Assembly: GCA_017443345.1 (NCBI GenBank)
Contig: JAFSNR010000027.1
Span: 1 to 64,000, forward strand
Source: Prevotella sp.
Lineage (GTDB): Bacteria > Bacteroidota > Bacteroidia > Bacteroidales > Bacteroidaceae
DNA: 64,000 nt
Direction: 5' to 3'
Shown here: piece after piece, positions 7,306-18,100 of the stretch
How the letters are laid out: every line of letters begins with the position of its first letter
How positions within the stretch are numbered: position 1 is the first letter of the stretch
Translations under genes and position numbers: made by a program
The notes under the pieces: model-generated
Seen by the model: only the letters and a program-made list of their open reading frames with translations
Database searches by the model: none
What the model was told of the DNA's origin: nothing

Positions 7306-8535
7306 ATGAACTTCCCGTTCTTTATAGCCCGGAGGTATCTCTTCTCGAAGAAATCGACGCACGCCATTAACGTGATCAGCGGTATATCGGTGGTTGGAGT
7401 GGCTGTGGCTACCATGGCTCTGGTGGTGACGCTCAGCGTGTTTAATGGTTTCCACGACCTCGTGGCGACCTTCTTCACATCGTTTGACCCCCAGCTGAAA
7501 GTGACGCCCGCCCAGGGTAAGACGGTGGCCGCCGACGACCCCGTGCTGACGCAGATCAGACAGCTGCCGCAGATAGAGGTGGCCACAGAGAGCGTGGAGG
7601 ACATGGCGCTCGCCATGTACCGAGGCCGACAGGCGATGGTGGTCATCAAGGGTGTCGACGACAACTTCAAACAGCTCACCCATATCAATGAGATCCTGAT
7701 CGGCGAGGGCGACTTCAGCCTGCACGCTGCCGACATGGATTATGGCATCCCGGGTATCAGGCTGGCAGAGGTGCTCGGCACGGGCTACTACTTCGAAGAG
7801 CCGCTCCGCATCTACGCCCCGAGGCGCGAGGGACAGCTCGACATGACCGCCCCCGAGGAGGCCTTCGAGGAGGACGAGCTCTACTCGCCAGGCGTGCTCT
7901 TCAACGTGAAACAGTCGAAGTACGACAAGAACTATATACTCACCAGCATCGCCTTTGCCCGCAGACTGTTCGACCAGCAGGGCATGCTCTCGTCGCTGGA
8001 ACTGCGGTTGAAGCCAGGCAGCAACTTCGACGCCACCAAGGCGGAGATCAGTCAGCTGTGCGGTGACCGTTTCGTGGTGAAGGACCGCTACGAGCAGCAG
8101 GACGACACGTTTAAGATCATGAAGATCGAGAAGCTGATTGCCTACATCTTCCTGACGTTCATCCTGATGGTGGCCTGCTTCAACATCATCGGCTCGCTCT
8201 CGATGCTCATCATCGACAAGAAGGACGACGTGGTGACGCTGCGCAACCTCGGAGCCTCGGACCGTCAGATCGTGCGCATCTTCCTCTTCGAGGGTCGTAT
8301 GATCTCGGCCATCGGAGCTGTGATCGGCATCCTCATCGGACTGGGACTCTGCTGGGCTCAGCAGCAGTTCGGCCTCGTGGGTCTCGGATCATCGAGCGGC
8401 AACTTCGTGGTGAACGCCTATCCCGTCAGTGTCCATCCTGAGGACATCGTGCTGATTTTCGTCACCGTCCTCATCGTCGGCTTCCTGTCTGTATGGTATC
8501 CCGTTCATTATTTCTCCAAAAAATTTGTTTTTTAA
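7306..8535 (+). CDS. FtsX-like ABC permease of the LolC/LolE type
   Basis: A 409-residue inner-membrane protein with the MacB/LolC layout. One membrane helix at about residues 20-45 is followed by a large periplasmic domain (about 45-270) and three helices near the C terminus (ending before SVWYPVHYFSKKF). In Gram-negatives this family extracts lipoproteins from the inner membrane together with a LolD ATPase; no ATPase gene is adjacent here. The N-terminal start FFIARRYLFSKKSTHAINVI is typical for LolC/E. Confidence 0.85.
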   Translation: MNFPFFIARRYLFSKKSTHAINVISGISVVGVAVATMALVVTLSVFNGFHDLVATFFTSFDPQLKVTPAQGKTVAADDPVLTQIRQLPQIEVATESVEDMALAMYRGRQAMVVIKGVDDNFKQLTHINEILIGEGDFSLHAADMDYGIPGIRLAEVLGTGYYFEEPLRIYAPRREGQLDMTAPEEAFEEDELYSPGVLFNVKQSKYDKNYILTSIAFARRLFDQQGMLSSLELRLKPGSNFDATKAEISQLCGDRFVVKDRYEQQDDTFKIMKIEKLIAYIFLTFILMVACFNIIGSLSMLIIDKKDDVVTLRNLGASDRQIVRIFLFEGRMISAIGAVIGILIGLGLCWAQQQFGLVGLGSSSGNFVVNAYPVSVHPEDIVLIFVTVLIVGFLSVWYPVHYFSKKFVF

Positions 8536-8555
8536 CGTTTTTATCCGTACCTTTG
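8525..8555 (+). promoter_or_regulatory. metK promoter
   Basis: TTG at 8525-8527 and TACCTTTG at 8548-8555, 20 bases apart. It overlaps the end of the permease gene; the leader before the metK ATG is about 45 bases and shows no riboswitch-like fold. Confidence 0.65.
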
Positions 8556-8604
8556 CAGCCGATTTTCAAAGTATTTAAGTTCTAGAATTTATCGATTATA
8601 ACAG

Positions 8605-9861
8605 ATGAGTTATCTATTTTCATCAGAATCAGTATCTGAAGGACATCCCGACAAGGTGGCCGATCAGATTTCAGACGCCATACTAGACCAGTTCCTGGCT
8701 TACGACGACAAGGCCCGCGTGGCTTGTGAATCGTTCGTGACGACAGGACAGGTAGTGATTATGGGAGAGGTGAGCAGCGACGTGTATATCGACCTGCAGA
8801 CCATCGCCCGCAATACCATCAAGCGCATCGGCTACACGAAGGCCGAGTATCAGTTCGACGGTGACTCGTGTGGTATCCTGAGTGCCATTCACGAGCAGAG
8901 TGCCGACATTAACCGCGGTGTCGACAACGGCAACGAGGACGAGCAGGGTGCTGGTGACCAGGGCATGATGTTCGGCTACGCCACGAACGAGACGGAGAAC
9001 TTTATGCCCGTCAGCCTCGACCTGGCTCACCTGATCATGCGCACCCTGGCCGATATCCGCAAGGAGGGCAAGGAGATGACCTACCTGCGCCCCGATGCCA
9101 AGAGTCAGGTGACGGTGCAGTACTCTGACGAGGGCATCCCCGAGAGAATCGACACCATCGTGGTTTCGACCCAGCACGACGAATTCGACGAGGACGAGAA
9201 GATGCTCGCCCAGATCAAGGACGACGTGATCAATATCCTGATCCCCCGCGTGAAGCAGCAGATTCATTCGCAAAAGGTGCTCGACCTCTTCGGTCTGGAC
9301 ATCAAATACTACGTGAACCCCACAGGCAAGTTCGTGATTGGCGGTCCTCACGGTGACACCGGACTGACGGGTCGTAAGATCATCGTCGACACCTACGGCG
9401 GCAAGGGAGCCCACGGCGGCGGTGCCTTCTCGGGCAAGGACTCTTCGAAGGTGGACCGTTCGGCAGCCTATGCCGCGCGCCACATCGCGAAGAACATGGT
9501 GGCAGCAGGTGTGGCCGACGAGATGCTGGTACAGGTGAGCTACGCCATCGGCGTGGCCAAGCCCATGAACATCTACGTGAACACCTATGGCCGCAGCAAG
9601 GTACAGATGAGCGACGGCGAGATTGCCAAGAAGATCGAGCAGCTCTTCGACCTGCGTCCGAAGGCCATCGAGCGCACGCTGAAGCTGCGCCAGCCCATGT
9701 ATGTGGAGACAGCTGCCTACGGACACATGGGCCGCCAGTCGGAGATCGTGAAGAAGACCTTCACCAGCCATTACCATGAGACGAAGACCATCGACGTAGA
9801 ACTGTTCACGTGGGAGAAACTGGACCGCGTGGAGGATATCCGCGAGGCTTTCGGACTTTAA
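8605..9861 (+). CDS. metK: S-adenosylmethionine synthetase
   Basis: Makes SAM from methionine and ATP. The 418-residue protein carries [20 protein letters not shown] at the N terminus, [10 protein letters not shown], the phosphate-binding [15 protein letters not shown] and [13 protein letters not shown]. It is slightly longer than the E. coli enzyme, as is usual in Bacteroidetes. A separate promoter precedes it. Confidence 0.97.
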   Translation: MSYLFSSESVSEGHPDKVADQISDAILDQFLAYDDKARVACESFVTTGQVVIMGEVSSDVYIDLQTIARNTIKRIGYTKAEYQFDGDSCGILSAIHEQSADINRGVDNGNEDEQGAGDQGMMFGYATNETENFMPVSLDLAHLIMRTLADIRKEGKEMTYLRPDAKSQVTVQYSDEGIPERIDTIVVSTQHDEFDEDEKMLAQIKDDVINILIPRVKQQIHSQKVLDLFGLDIKYYVNPTGKFVIGGPHGDTGLTGRKIIVDTYGGKGAHGGGAFSGKDSSKVDRSAAYAARHIAKNMVAAGVADEMLVQVSYAIGVAKPMNIYVNTYGRSKVQMSDGEIAKKIEQLFDLRPKAIERTLKLRQPMYVETAAYGHMGRQSEIVKKTFTSHYHETKTIDVELFTWEKLDRVEDIREAFGL

Positions 9862-9867
9862 CAGACT

Positions 9868-10884
9868 ATGCTGCAGCAAGATAGCATCCCCATACCAAGT
9901 TTCCCGACGGTCAATGAGATCACGGGACTACAATCGGCAAAACCGCAGACACCCTACCAGGTGCTGCGGTTGTTGCCTAAAGATGCTACGCCTGCGCAGC
10001 AGGACTCAGCCATACAGGCCTGGTTCGGCCATGCCGAGATCCATTATAGTGAGCAGCCCGACACGTTGCACCTGCCTGGACACGAGGTGCCGCGCGACCT
10101 GAAGGAGGTGAACATCCCGCAGTACTACCGTGAGAACTTCTTCTCGACCAACTCGCTTTACCACGAAGAGGTGACGGGAGGGCACCACGGTGTCGCTGGC
10201 GACCCAGTACCCTACGCCCTGCACAACGACGACATCATCACCGGACTGTTGCTGATGTGCTTCCTCTTCATCATGTTCGTCTTGTCGCGCATCTCGGAGT
10301 TCATGATCCATCAGGCCAAGGATTTCTTCTACCCCTCGAAGTCCAATAACATGCTGATAGAGACGGGTCTGGAAATCAGGATGCAGATCGTATTCGGAGT
10401 GGTGACCTGTCTGCAACTGGCACTGATCTACTATTTCTACGTGATCGGCTACGTGAGCAACAGCTTCATACTCGACTCGGAATATGCTCTGCTGGGTATC
10501 TATATGTCGACCTTCATCGTCTATTTCTGCGTGAAGACATTACTCTACACGATGGCGGACAGAGTGTTCTTCGGACGTAGAAAAAATTTACAATTCCTGG
10601 GGTCGCTCCTCTTCATCACCGCCATCGAAGGCGTCATGCTCTTCCCATTGGTATTGTTGCTCACTTACTTCCAGATTTCTGTCCAAATTGCCGTATATTA
10701 TTTCATTTTCGTGCTCGCATTCGTTAAAATACTGACATTTTACAAGTCGTATGTCATCTTTTTTAAACAAAAAGACTTTTTTCTGCAAATTATTTTGTAC
10801 TTTTGCACCCTCGAAATGATACCTTTGTCGGTTCTTTGGACTGCACTTGCGGTAATCACGAATAGTTTGAAAGTAAATTATTAA
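9868..10884 (+). CDS. DUF4271 membrane protein
   Basis: 338 residues with a soluble N-terminal 120 residues and about seven hydrophobic helices after it (from IITGLLLMCFLFIMFVL near residue 118 to the C terminus). This matches DUF4271, a Bacteroidetes-specific membrane family. It is regularly found just before the uroporphyrinogen-III synthase gene, as here (7-base gap). Function unknown. The gene begins 6 bases after metK, so it may be read from the metK promoter. Confidence 0.8.
   Translation: MLQQDSIPIPSFPTVNEITGLQSAKPQTPYQVLRLLPKDATPAQQDSAIQAWFGHAEIHYSEQPDTLHLPGHEVPRDLKEVNIPQYYRENFFSTNSLYHEEVTGGHHGVAGDPVPYALHNDDIITGLLLMCFLFIMFVLSRISEFMIHQAKDFFYPSKSNNMLIETGLEIRMQIVFGVVTCLQLALIYYFYVIGYVSNSFILDSEYALLGIYMSTFIVYFCVKTLLYTMADRVFFGRRKNLQFLGSLLFITAIEGVMLFPLVLLLTYFQISVQIAVYYFIFVLAFVKILTFYKSYVIFFKQKDFFLQIILYFCTLEMIPLSVLWTALAVITNSLKVNY
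10798..10827 (+). promoter_or_regulatory. Two -7 boxes inside the DUF4271 gene, likely for hemD
   Basis: TACTTTTG (10798-10805) and TACCTTTG (10820-10827) lie 65-95 bases before the hemD start. They could allow hemD, rnpA, yidD and tyrS to be transcribed separately from metK. Confidence 0.45.
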
Positions 10885-10891
10885 GACATAG

Positions 10892-11641
10892 ATGATCAAG
10901 AAGATTCTGGTTTCACAACCAAAGCCTGCCAGTGAGAGGTCGCCTTACTTCGACATTGCGAGCAAGTTTGACCTAGAGTTGGTGTTCCGTCCTTTCATCA
11001 AGGTGGAAGCCATCACCTCCAAGGAGTTCCGTGCTCAGAAAGTGAGCATCCTGGACTATACAGCTATCGTGTTCACCTCGCGTCATGCCATCGATCACTT
11101 CTTCAACATGGCCAAAGAACTGAGAGTCAACATCCCCGAGGACATGAAATACTTCTGCGTGACAGAAACCATCGCACTCTATATACAGAAATACGTGCAG
11201 TATCGCAAGCGCAAGGTGTTCTTCGGCGAAACAGGTCGTGTAGACGATCTCGTGCCCATGATGGTGAAGCATAAGACAGAGAAATATCTCGTGCCTATGA
11301 GCGACGTGCACAACGACAGTCTGTCGAATCTGCTCGACGCTAAGAAGCTGCAGCACAAGGAGTGTATCATGTACAAGACCGTCAGCAACGACTTTACGCC
11401 CGAGGAGGTGAAGAACTTCGACTACGACATGCTGATCTTCTTCAGTCCTGCAGGAATCGAGTCGCTGACGAAGAATTTCCCCAACTTCAAGCAGGGTAAG
11501 ATTGCCATCGCCACCTTCGGTCCGACAACTGCCAAGGTAGCCAAAGACGCAGGACTCCGTCTGGACATCGAAGCCCCCTCGGAGAAATATCCCTCAATGA
11601 CTGGTGCCCTGCTGCACTATCTGCTGGAGACACAAGGCTAA
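10892..11641 (+). CDS. hemD: Uroporphyrinogen-III synthase family protein
   Basis: 249 residues. The two-lobed HemD fold is suggested by KKILVSQPKPASERSPYFDIA at the start, VFTSRHAIDHFFN in the first lobe and MLIFFSPAGIESL and IATFGPTTAKVAKDAGL in the second. HemD closes the tetrapyrrole ring in heme synthesis. Many Bacteroidales lack early heme genes yet keep this protein beside DUF4271, so the role may differ. Followed by rnpA after 8 bases. Confidence 0.8.
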   Translation: MIKKILVSQPKPASERSPYFDIASKFDLELVFRPFIKVEAITSKEFRAQKVSILDYTAIVFTSRHAIDHFFNMAKELRVNIPEDMKYFCVTETIALYIQKYVQYRKRKVFFGETGRVDDLVPMMVKHKTEKYLVPMSDVHNDSLSNLLDAKKLQHKECIMYKTVSNDFTPEEVKNFDYDMLIFFSPAGIESLTKNFPNFKQGKIAIATFGPTTAKVAKDAGLRLDIEAPSEKYPSMTGALLHYLLETQG

Positions 11642-11649
11642 GACGCAGG

Positions 11650-12039
11650 ATGGTGGCTCCTATGACATTAAGAAAACAGGAGCGCATCGTCAGCAGACAG
11701 CTGATAGAAACGCTCTTCGAGAAAGGTGACAGTCAGTCGCTGGCAGCCTATCCTTTGAGAGCCATCTATACCCAGACAGAGCGACGGCCTGAATGTGCGG
11801 AAACGCAGATTCTGATCAGTGTCCCCAAGAAGCGCTTCAAGCACGCTGTCGACAGGAACAAAGTCAAGCGCCAAGTACGTGAGGCCTATCGTAAGAACAG
11901 ACATCTGCTGAGCGGACATATCGGCGAAGGCAAGCAACTGCTTATCGCGTTCGTATGGCTCTCAGACAAGCACAGCACTACTACCGAGGTGGAAAAACGG
12001 GTTGTCAGTCTGCTGCATAAAATAGCATCAAAGGTATGA
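11650..12039 (+). CDS. rnpA: Ribonuclease P protein component
   Basis: Small basic subunit that helps RNase P RNA remove the 5' leader from tRNA precursors. 129 residues with [19 protein letters not shown] at the start and the RNR-type signature [22 protein letters not shown] near residue 75. A second ATG at 11662 (MTLRKQER) is also possible. The last 4 bases overlap yidD. Confidence 0.92.
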   Translation: MVAPMTLRKQERIVSRQLIETLFEKGDSQSLAAYPLRAIYTQTERRPECAETQILISVPKKRFKHAVDRNKVKRQVREAYRKNRHLLSGHIGEGKQLLIAFVWLSDKHSTTTEVEKRVVSLLHKIASKV

Positions 12040-12266
12040 AGTGGCTTTCCAACATCATCGCCCGACTGCTGATACTACCCATCCGTTTCTACCAGTTGTG
12101 CATCTCTCCCCTACTCGGGCCTTCCTGTCGCTTTCAGCCCACCTGTAGCGAATATGCCCGACAAGCCATTCTGAAGCATGGACCCATCAAGGGATTGGGA
12201 CTTGCCATCTGGCGAATATTAAGATGTAACCCTTGGGGTGGCTCGGGCTATGACCCCGTCCCCTGA
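12036..12266 (+). CDS. yidD: Membrane protein insertion efficiency factor YidD
   Basis: 76 residues of the YidD family, which assists YidC-dependent membrane insertion. Hallmarks are [24 protein letters not shown] with two Cys and [21 protein letters not shown]-like ending (here [14 protein letters not shown]). An ATGA overlap with rnpA points to coupled translation; the rnpA-yidD pair is widely conserved. Confidence 0.95.
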   Translation: MKWLSNIIARLLILPIRFYQLCISPLLGPSCRFQPTCSEYARQAILKHGPIKGLGLAIWRILRCNPWGGSGYDPVP

Positions 12267-12269
12267 AAG

Positions 12270-12305
12270 CTAGAAATACTAGAAGTACTAGAAATACTAG
12301 AAAAT
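12270..12305 (+). repeat. Four tandem 9-bp units
   Basis: CTAGAAATA, CTAGAAGTA, CTAGAAATA and CTAGAAAAT follow each other from 12270 in the yidD-tyrS gap. This is the same kind of simple-sequence spacer seen in other gaps of this region. Confidence 0.75.
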
Positions 12306-12312
12306 AAAATAT

Positions 12313-13611
12313 ATGAAGAAGAACTTTGTTGAAGAACTGAAATGGCGCGGCATGCTGGCACAGATGATGCCTGGCACAGAGGAGCTGCTCCAGAAAGAAA
12401 TGGTAACAGCCTATTTAGGAACTGATCCTACAGCCGATTCTCTGCATATCGGCCACCTGTGTGGTATCATGATGCTTCGTCACCTGCAGCGTTGCGGACA
12501 CCGTCCCATCATCCTGGTAGGTGGTGCCACTGGTATGATTGGCGACCCCTCAGGCAAGAGTCAGGAGCGCAATCTGCTCAACGATGAGACCTTGCGTCAC
12601 AATCAGGAGTGCATCAAGAAGCAGGTAGCCAAGTTCCTCGATTTCGAGTCGAAGGAAGCTAATGCTGCTATCATGGTCAACAACTACGACTGGATGAAGG
12701 ACTTCACGTTCCTCGATTTTGCCCGTGAGGTGGGTAAGCACATCACCGTTAACTATATGATGGCCAAGGAGAGCGTACAGCAGCGTTTGAACGGAACAGC
12801 CCGCGACGGTCTCTCATTCACTGAGTTCACCTATCAGCTGTTGCAGGGCTACGACTTCCTGTATCTCTACCAGCACTATGGCGTGAAGCTGCAGCTGGGT
12901 GGTAATGACCAGTGGGGTAACATGACCACAGGTACGGAGCTCATTCGTCGCACCCTTGGCAACGAGGTTGAGACCTTCGCCTTGACTTGTCCGCTGATCA
13001 CCAAGAGCGATGGCAAGAAGTTCGGCAAGACCGAGAGCGGCAACATCTGGCTCGACCCTGCCCGCACCACACCTTATAAGTTCTACCAGTTCTGGCTGAA
13101 CGTCAGCGATGACGATGCTGAGCGCTATATCAAGATCTTCACCTCGCTGGAGAAGGATGTGATCGATGCACTCGTAGAGGAGCACAAGCAGGATCCTGGT
13201 CGTCGTGTACTGCAGAAGCGTCTGGCAGAGGAGGTAACCGTGATGGTACACTCTCGCGAGGCACTCGATGCTGCTATCGAAGCGAGCAACCTGCTCTTTG
13301 GCAAGTCGACCAAGGAAGGTCTTGAGAAGCTCGACGAACAGACGTTCCTCGATGTGTTCGACGGTGTCCCCCAGTTCGAGATCGGTAAGGACCAGTTAGG
13401 TCAGCCTGCTATCGAGCTGTTCACGACGGTGGCTCCCGTCTTCCCCTCAAAGGGTGAGATGCGTAAGATGGTACAGGGCGGTGGCGTCAGCCTGAACAAG
13501 GAGAAGCTGACTGACCAGAATCGTGCCATTACGGCTGAAGATCTCATCGACGGCAAGTATCTTTTGGCCCAGAAAGGCAAGAAGAACTACTATTTGCTGA
13601 TCGTAAAATAA
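12313..13611 (+). CDS. tyrS: Tyrosyl-tRNA synthetase
   Basis: Charges tRNA-Tyr. The 432-residue class I synthetase has the HIGH motif in [24 protein letters not shown], the tRNA/Tyr-pocket region [11 protein letters not shown] and a KMSKS-loop variant KFGKTESG. The C-terminal 70 residues ([16 protein letters not shown]) form an S4 RNA-binding domain. Length and order are normal for the family. Confidence 0.96.
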   Translation: MKKNFVEELKWRGMLAQMMPGTEELLQKEMVTAYLGTDPTADSLHIGHLCGIMMLRHLQRCGHRPIILVGGATGMIGDPSGKSQERNLLNDETLRHNQECIKKQVAKFLDFESKEANAAIMVNNYDWMKDFTFLDFAREVGKHITVNYMMAKESVQQRLNGTARDGLSFTEFTYQLLQGYDFLYLYQHYGVKLQLGGNDQWGNMTTGTELIRRTLGNEVETFALTCPLITKSDGKKFGKTESGNIWLDPARTTPYKFYQFWLNVSDDDAERYIKIFTSLEKDVIDALVEEHKQDPGRRVLQKRLAEEVTVMVHSREALDAAIEASNLLFGKSTKEGLEKLDEQTFLDVFDGVPQFEIGKDQLGQPAIELFTTVAPVFPSKGEMRKMVQGGGVSLNKEKLTDQNRAITAEDLIDGKYLLAQKGKKNYYLLIVK

Positions 13612-13628
13612 GATAAGGTAGTAAAAAT

Positions 13629-13659
13629 TTGGCCGTATGGCATTTTTTTACTACCTTTG
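13629..13659 (+). promoter_or_regulatory. tRNA-Gln promoter
   Basis: TTG at 13629-13631 and TACCTTTG at 13652-13659 with 20-base spacing, 12 bases upstream of the tRNA. Confidence 0.65.
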
Positions 13660-13671
13660 CACCCGCAATCC

Positions 13672-13742
13672 TGGACGATGGTGTAATGGTAACACTACAG
13701 GTTTTGGTTCTGTCATTCCCGGTTCGAATCCGAGTCGTCCAA
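13672..13742 (+). tRNA. tRNA-Gln(UUG)
   Basis: Normal cloverleaf: acceptor TGGACGA/TCGTCCA, D arm GTGT...ACAC, anticodon stem ACAGG/TCTGT with loop TTTTGGT (anticodon TTG), T loop TTCGAAT. CCA is not encoded. It has its own promoter and a terminator close behind. Confidence 0.93.
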
Positions 13743-13751
13743 CAGAAAGTA

Positions 13752-13790
13752 AACAGAGACTTAGGTTTTCCCCAAGTCTCTGTTTTTATT
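13752..13790 (+). terminator. Terminator after tRNA-Gln
   Basis: AACAGAGACTT (13752-13762) pairs with AAGTCTCTGTT (13774-13784), followed by a T-rich run. The MATE gene ends at 13796 on the other strand, so the stem may also act in that direction. Confidence 0.75.
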
Positions 13791-13795
13791 TTTCT

Positions 13796-15118
13796 CTACT
13801 CTTGTTTTAATGCAAACTTTACATGTGTTAGTCTGTGTAGTACTACAATAGTGACTGCCTCGATGATATATGCGATGAGATAACTGTACCAGAGAGCACT
13901 GGGTGCAAAACGGGAGACGATCCAAAGCACGGGGATAACGGTCAGTGAGAGGGCTAAGGAGATGAATAACGCCATTCTGTGGTGGCCGTAAAGCTTGTAG
14001 ACAATCATAATGGCGTAGATATAACAGAACGGGATGAAACTGAATGCAAAGACGCGCAATGCATGGTTGCTCTCCACAAGAATCTCAGGCGTTATGGCTC
14101 CGAAGAGTTCAGCTACAAACTGCGGAAACATCCAAACCACGATGCAGGTGACAATCATCGAGACAGTGATAAACCCGAAGGAGTTGCGCAATACCATCCG
14201 GAATGCCTCTTCGCTCCCCTTACCCACCTGTATGGCACCCAACGACTGCAGTGTTCGACAAGTACCTGCCAGATAGAGGTTGTAAATCTGCAACAGGTTC
14301 ATGCAGACGGCAAAGATAAAGATACCATTGCGTCCTGCCGTAGAGAGCACAATGTTGTTGGCTGAGAACAGCAACAACGTGAGACAGACCGAAGCAACCG
14401 CCATCGGTGCTCCTTGCGAGAGGATGTTCACCCATTCTGGTTTCTCGTGCTTGAAGGAGAAGCGCAGATGATTCGTCTTATAGTGGAAGTGCCAGCACAT
14501 CAAGACGATACCGACCACATGACCAACAATCGTGGCAATAGATGATCCGGCGATACCCCAGTCGAGGAACTTGATAAAAACGATGTCGAGCATGAGGTTC
14601 ACCGCATTGTCTATCAATATGGCTATCGACACTAAACGTGGACTACCATCGACCCCCACCATCGTACTGACTGCCCACATCATCAGATAGGCTGGGCCAC
14701 CTAGAAGCATGGGGCGCAGATACTCCATTGTAGGCTGGAACAAGTGCTCGTTGTCGCAAAGTAAGGCTGTGGCTCCCTCTGTCCAGCAGATGCCCACCAT
14801 CGTGAACGCTAATCCGATAAGCATACAACCCAACATCGACTGCGTATAGAGGTATCGCAGTCGCACCATATCTTTCTTGCCCAGGGCAAAGCCCACCAGC
14901 ATGCCTGCACCTGTCTCCACCAGAATGCTCAGCGTGAACATGAGCTGCACAACCGGCTTCGACAGGTTGATGGCGCTAACCCCGTCCTCACCTATCAGGT
15001 TACCAACGATGATACCATCCACCACATTTCCCAAGCATCCGGAAAGCGCAATCAGGATCGATGACCACAGATAGCGCCAGAACTCCTTACTGAAGGCTGT
15101 CTTTTCTTCTTGATTCAT
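13796..15118 (-). CDS. MATE family efflux transporter
   Basis: 440 residues with about twelve membrane helices in two similar halves (for example LWSSILIALSGCLGNVVDGIIVG near residue 15 and ILSQGAPMAVASVCLTLLLF at the start of the second half), as in Na+- or H+-driven multidrug exporters of the MATE family. ATG at 15118 is chosen; an in-frame TTG at 15163 would overlap the NRPS stop at 15156. Being directly downstream of the NRPS in the same orientation, it probably exports the peptide product. Confidence 0.88.
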   Translation of the reverse strand: MNQEEKTAFSKEFWRYLWSSILIALSGCLGNVVDGIIVGNLIGEDGVSAINLSKPVVQLMFTLSILVETGAGMLVGFALGKKDMVRLRYLYTQSMLGCMLIGLAFTMVGICWTEGATALLCDNEHLFQPTMEYLRPMLLGGPAYLMMWAVSTMVGVDGSPRLVSIAILIDNAVNLMLDIVFIKFLDWGIAGSSIATIVGHVVGIVLMCWHFHYKTNHLRFSFKHEKPEWVNILSQGAPMAVASVCLTLLLFSANNIVLSTAGRNGIFIFAVCMNLLQIYNLYLAGTCRTLQSLGAIQVGKGSEEAFRMVLRNSFGFITVSMIVTCIVVWMFPQFVAELFGAITPEILVESNHALRVFAFSFIPFCYIYAIMIVYKLYGHHRMALFISLALSLTVIPVLWIVSRFAPSALWYSYLIAYIIEAVTIVVLHRLTHVKFALKQE

Positions 15119-15155
15119 GATCTTTGCGTTTATTCGAAGATTGCAACGCCACACT

Positions 15156-18100
15156 TTAGTCAAAGAATCCGAAGCCGGCTATAGCCTGGAGCATCTGCTG
15201 GTCGTAATCCCAAGAGGTTGTCGACCAGTAGAAACCTAAGCGGTGAAGCACTTGCGACGTGTAACTGTTCCGACGTCCCACACTTGCCGACTTCTGTCCA
15301 TGGGCCATATCCTTATAGGCCAACAAGGCAGACAGTTGCTTAGCCTTCTGCGGATCGTTCTGAGCCTCTGCCATCACAGCCTCAAACTCATCGGACTCCA
15401 CAAAGCGCACGCCACCCGTAATGTCGCCCAACTGCGTCAGGATGTCACCCATCAGCTGGATGTGGTTATTGTAAGGATGGAACACGGTACAGTCTTTCGG
15501 CGTGGATGCCAGCAGGACAATGGCACGAGCCGTCTCGTTGATGGGCGAGAACTCTGCTGGTGCATCGTACATGGCGTATGGACAGCATCCCAGCATATTA
15601 TAGACCTTGATACGGCCCATATAGCTGTTTGACTGGAAGTTAACCTGGAACTCACCATCTGTGCTACGGGCAGCCAGGTTACCCACACGCATCACCTTCG
15701 CGTTGAGTCCATGCAGAGCCACAGCATCGAGAATAATCCTGTCGGCCATGAACTTGGAGTAGATGTACTGGTTGCTGAGAGTCTGGCCGAAGTAAAGGTT
15801 CTGTTCTGTGAGAACCACATCAGGCGCAGGCACGCCGTTGACGGAAAGACCACCCACACTGGTCGTTGACACATGAACCAGACGGGCACCCGTCTTCAGG
15901 CAGAAATCTACGCAGTACTTGGCACCACCTATGTTGACGTCCTCGATATCCGTACCCTTGGAGAAGTGCTTCACGTTGGCGGCACAGTTAAAGACGGTAT
16001 CGATAGAGTGGTTAGGAGTTAGGGGCAAGAGGTTAGAGAAGTCCTTCGTCACGTCACCAAGAACGATGTGCAGGCGCTTGCCAAAGAGATCCTTGAAAGC
16101 ATTGGCGAAGTAATAGTATAATAATGTACGCAGACGACTCTCGGCAGCCTCAGTTGTCTCGCCACGTACCATACAGTAGATATTTTCGGCATCTGAATCG
16201 ATGAGTTCACGCAATACATGAATGCCCAGATATCCAGTGGGACCTGTCAGCAGAACATTGCCCAACTTTTGGCGTTCACCCTTCTGGAATGCACGAAGCG
16301 TGTTACGTTGCAACATGTTGTTGATGGCAGTATAGTCGAAGCCGCTCACCTCATCGTTGCCCGACTGAGCACCATCACTAGCAGTGGCTCCACCATTGAT
16401 GAAATTAGCCAACAGTTGTGGAGTCGGATTAGCAAAGACATCGCCATAAGCCACATGCACGCCAGCCTTATCGGCTTCGATAATCACACGAGTCACCATC
16501 AGCGACGAGCCGCCCAATTCAAAGAAATTATCGGTAGCACTGATCTTGTCCATCGTCAGGACATCGCCGAAAATCTTGGCAAACAGGCGTTCCTGGTCGT
16601 TCTTTGGCTCCACATATTCGCGGTCGGCTACCTGAATGACAGGTGCTGGCAGCGCCTTGCGGTTCACCTTCTGATTCTGGTTCAGCGGAATAGCGTCTAT
16701 CTGCATCGTGGCGGCAGGAACCATGTAAGGCGGTTTCTGCTGGGCGATAAAGCTATTGAGTTCCTTGATGTCGACCTGCTGATCGCTGACGATATAAGCA
16801 GCAATGAACTTACCACCGTTCTCGTAGTCGAAAGCCTGTACGGTAGCGTCCTTGATGCCAGGATACTGACGGATAACGGCCTCAACTTCTTTCAACTCAA
16901 TGCGGAAACCACGAATCTTCACCTGCCCGTCGCGACGACCTACGAACTGGATATTTCCGTCAGGCAGATAGCGCACGATATCGCCAGTACGATAGCAGCG
17001 GGCATATTTAGTGGTTAGTGGTTGGGGGTTAGTGGTTAGAGAAATGAAAGGATTCGGGAGATAGACCTCTGCCGTCTTATCAGGACGGTTCAGGTAGCCG
17101 CGGCTTACCTGAGGACCGCTCACCCATAGTTCGCCGACGGCACCAATAGGCAAGCGATTCAGTTGCTTATCGACGATATAAAGTCGGATGTTGTCGAGCG
17201 GTTTGCCAATAGGTGCATTCTGCTCGAACTCCTTCATGGGATAGGTGGTGGTGAAGATAGTGCACTCCGTAGGACCATAGCCGTTATGAAGCTGGTAGTT
17301 GGTGGGAGGTGTAAGCGGCAACACTTTTTCGCCACCCACCGACAGATGAAGCAACGAATGGTTATCGAAGTTCATCGCGAACTGGCATCCCACCTGTGTG
17401 GTCATAAACGAATGCGTGATGCCCTCACGATTGAAGTAGTCGTTCAGGTCGGGCAGGTTCAGACGGATGTCCTCGCCGATGATATAGACGGCAGCACCAC
17501 AGGTCAGAGCCGAGTACATATCCATCATACAAGCATCGAAACCATACGAAGCGTAGGCTGCCACCTTGTGCTCAGGCTTCAAATCGTAGTAGCGATGATA
17601 CCAGTGGCAGAAAGCCACGAGATTGCCATGCTCCAGCTGACATCCCTTTGGCGTACCCGTAGAACCAGAGGTGTAAAGCAGGATAAAGAGACTGCTGGGC
17701 TTGATGTCGGCCACAACAGGAGTCTCTGCTGCAGGTAACGCAGCGATATCCTTTGTGAGCAGCACCTTACCCTGATAGTCATTTACGATGGGGCGTAGCT
17801 CCTCGTCGGAAATGAGCAGTTTGGCGCTGGCATCCTGCATCATGAAGTTCAGTCGCTCGGCGGGATAGCTCGGATCCAGAGGCTGGTAGGCACATCCGGC
17901 CTTCAGCACACCCAGTGAGGCAATCACCATCCATTCACTTCGTGGAATCAGTACGGAAACCACATCCTCGTTGCCAAGTCCCTGCGACTGTACATACTGG
18001 GCTATGCGCTCCGACTGCTCGTCTACCTGCTTATAGGTCAGACGCAGATCGTGATAAACCATAGCGATGTTGTCGGGATGCTGTGCCACCTGCTGACGGA

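Noticed and set aside
8683-9879. 398-codon frame opposite metK
   Set aside because: A shadow of a strongly biased, clearly identified gene.
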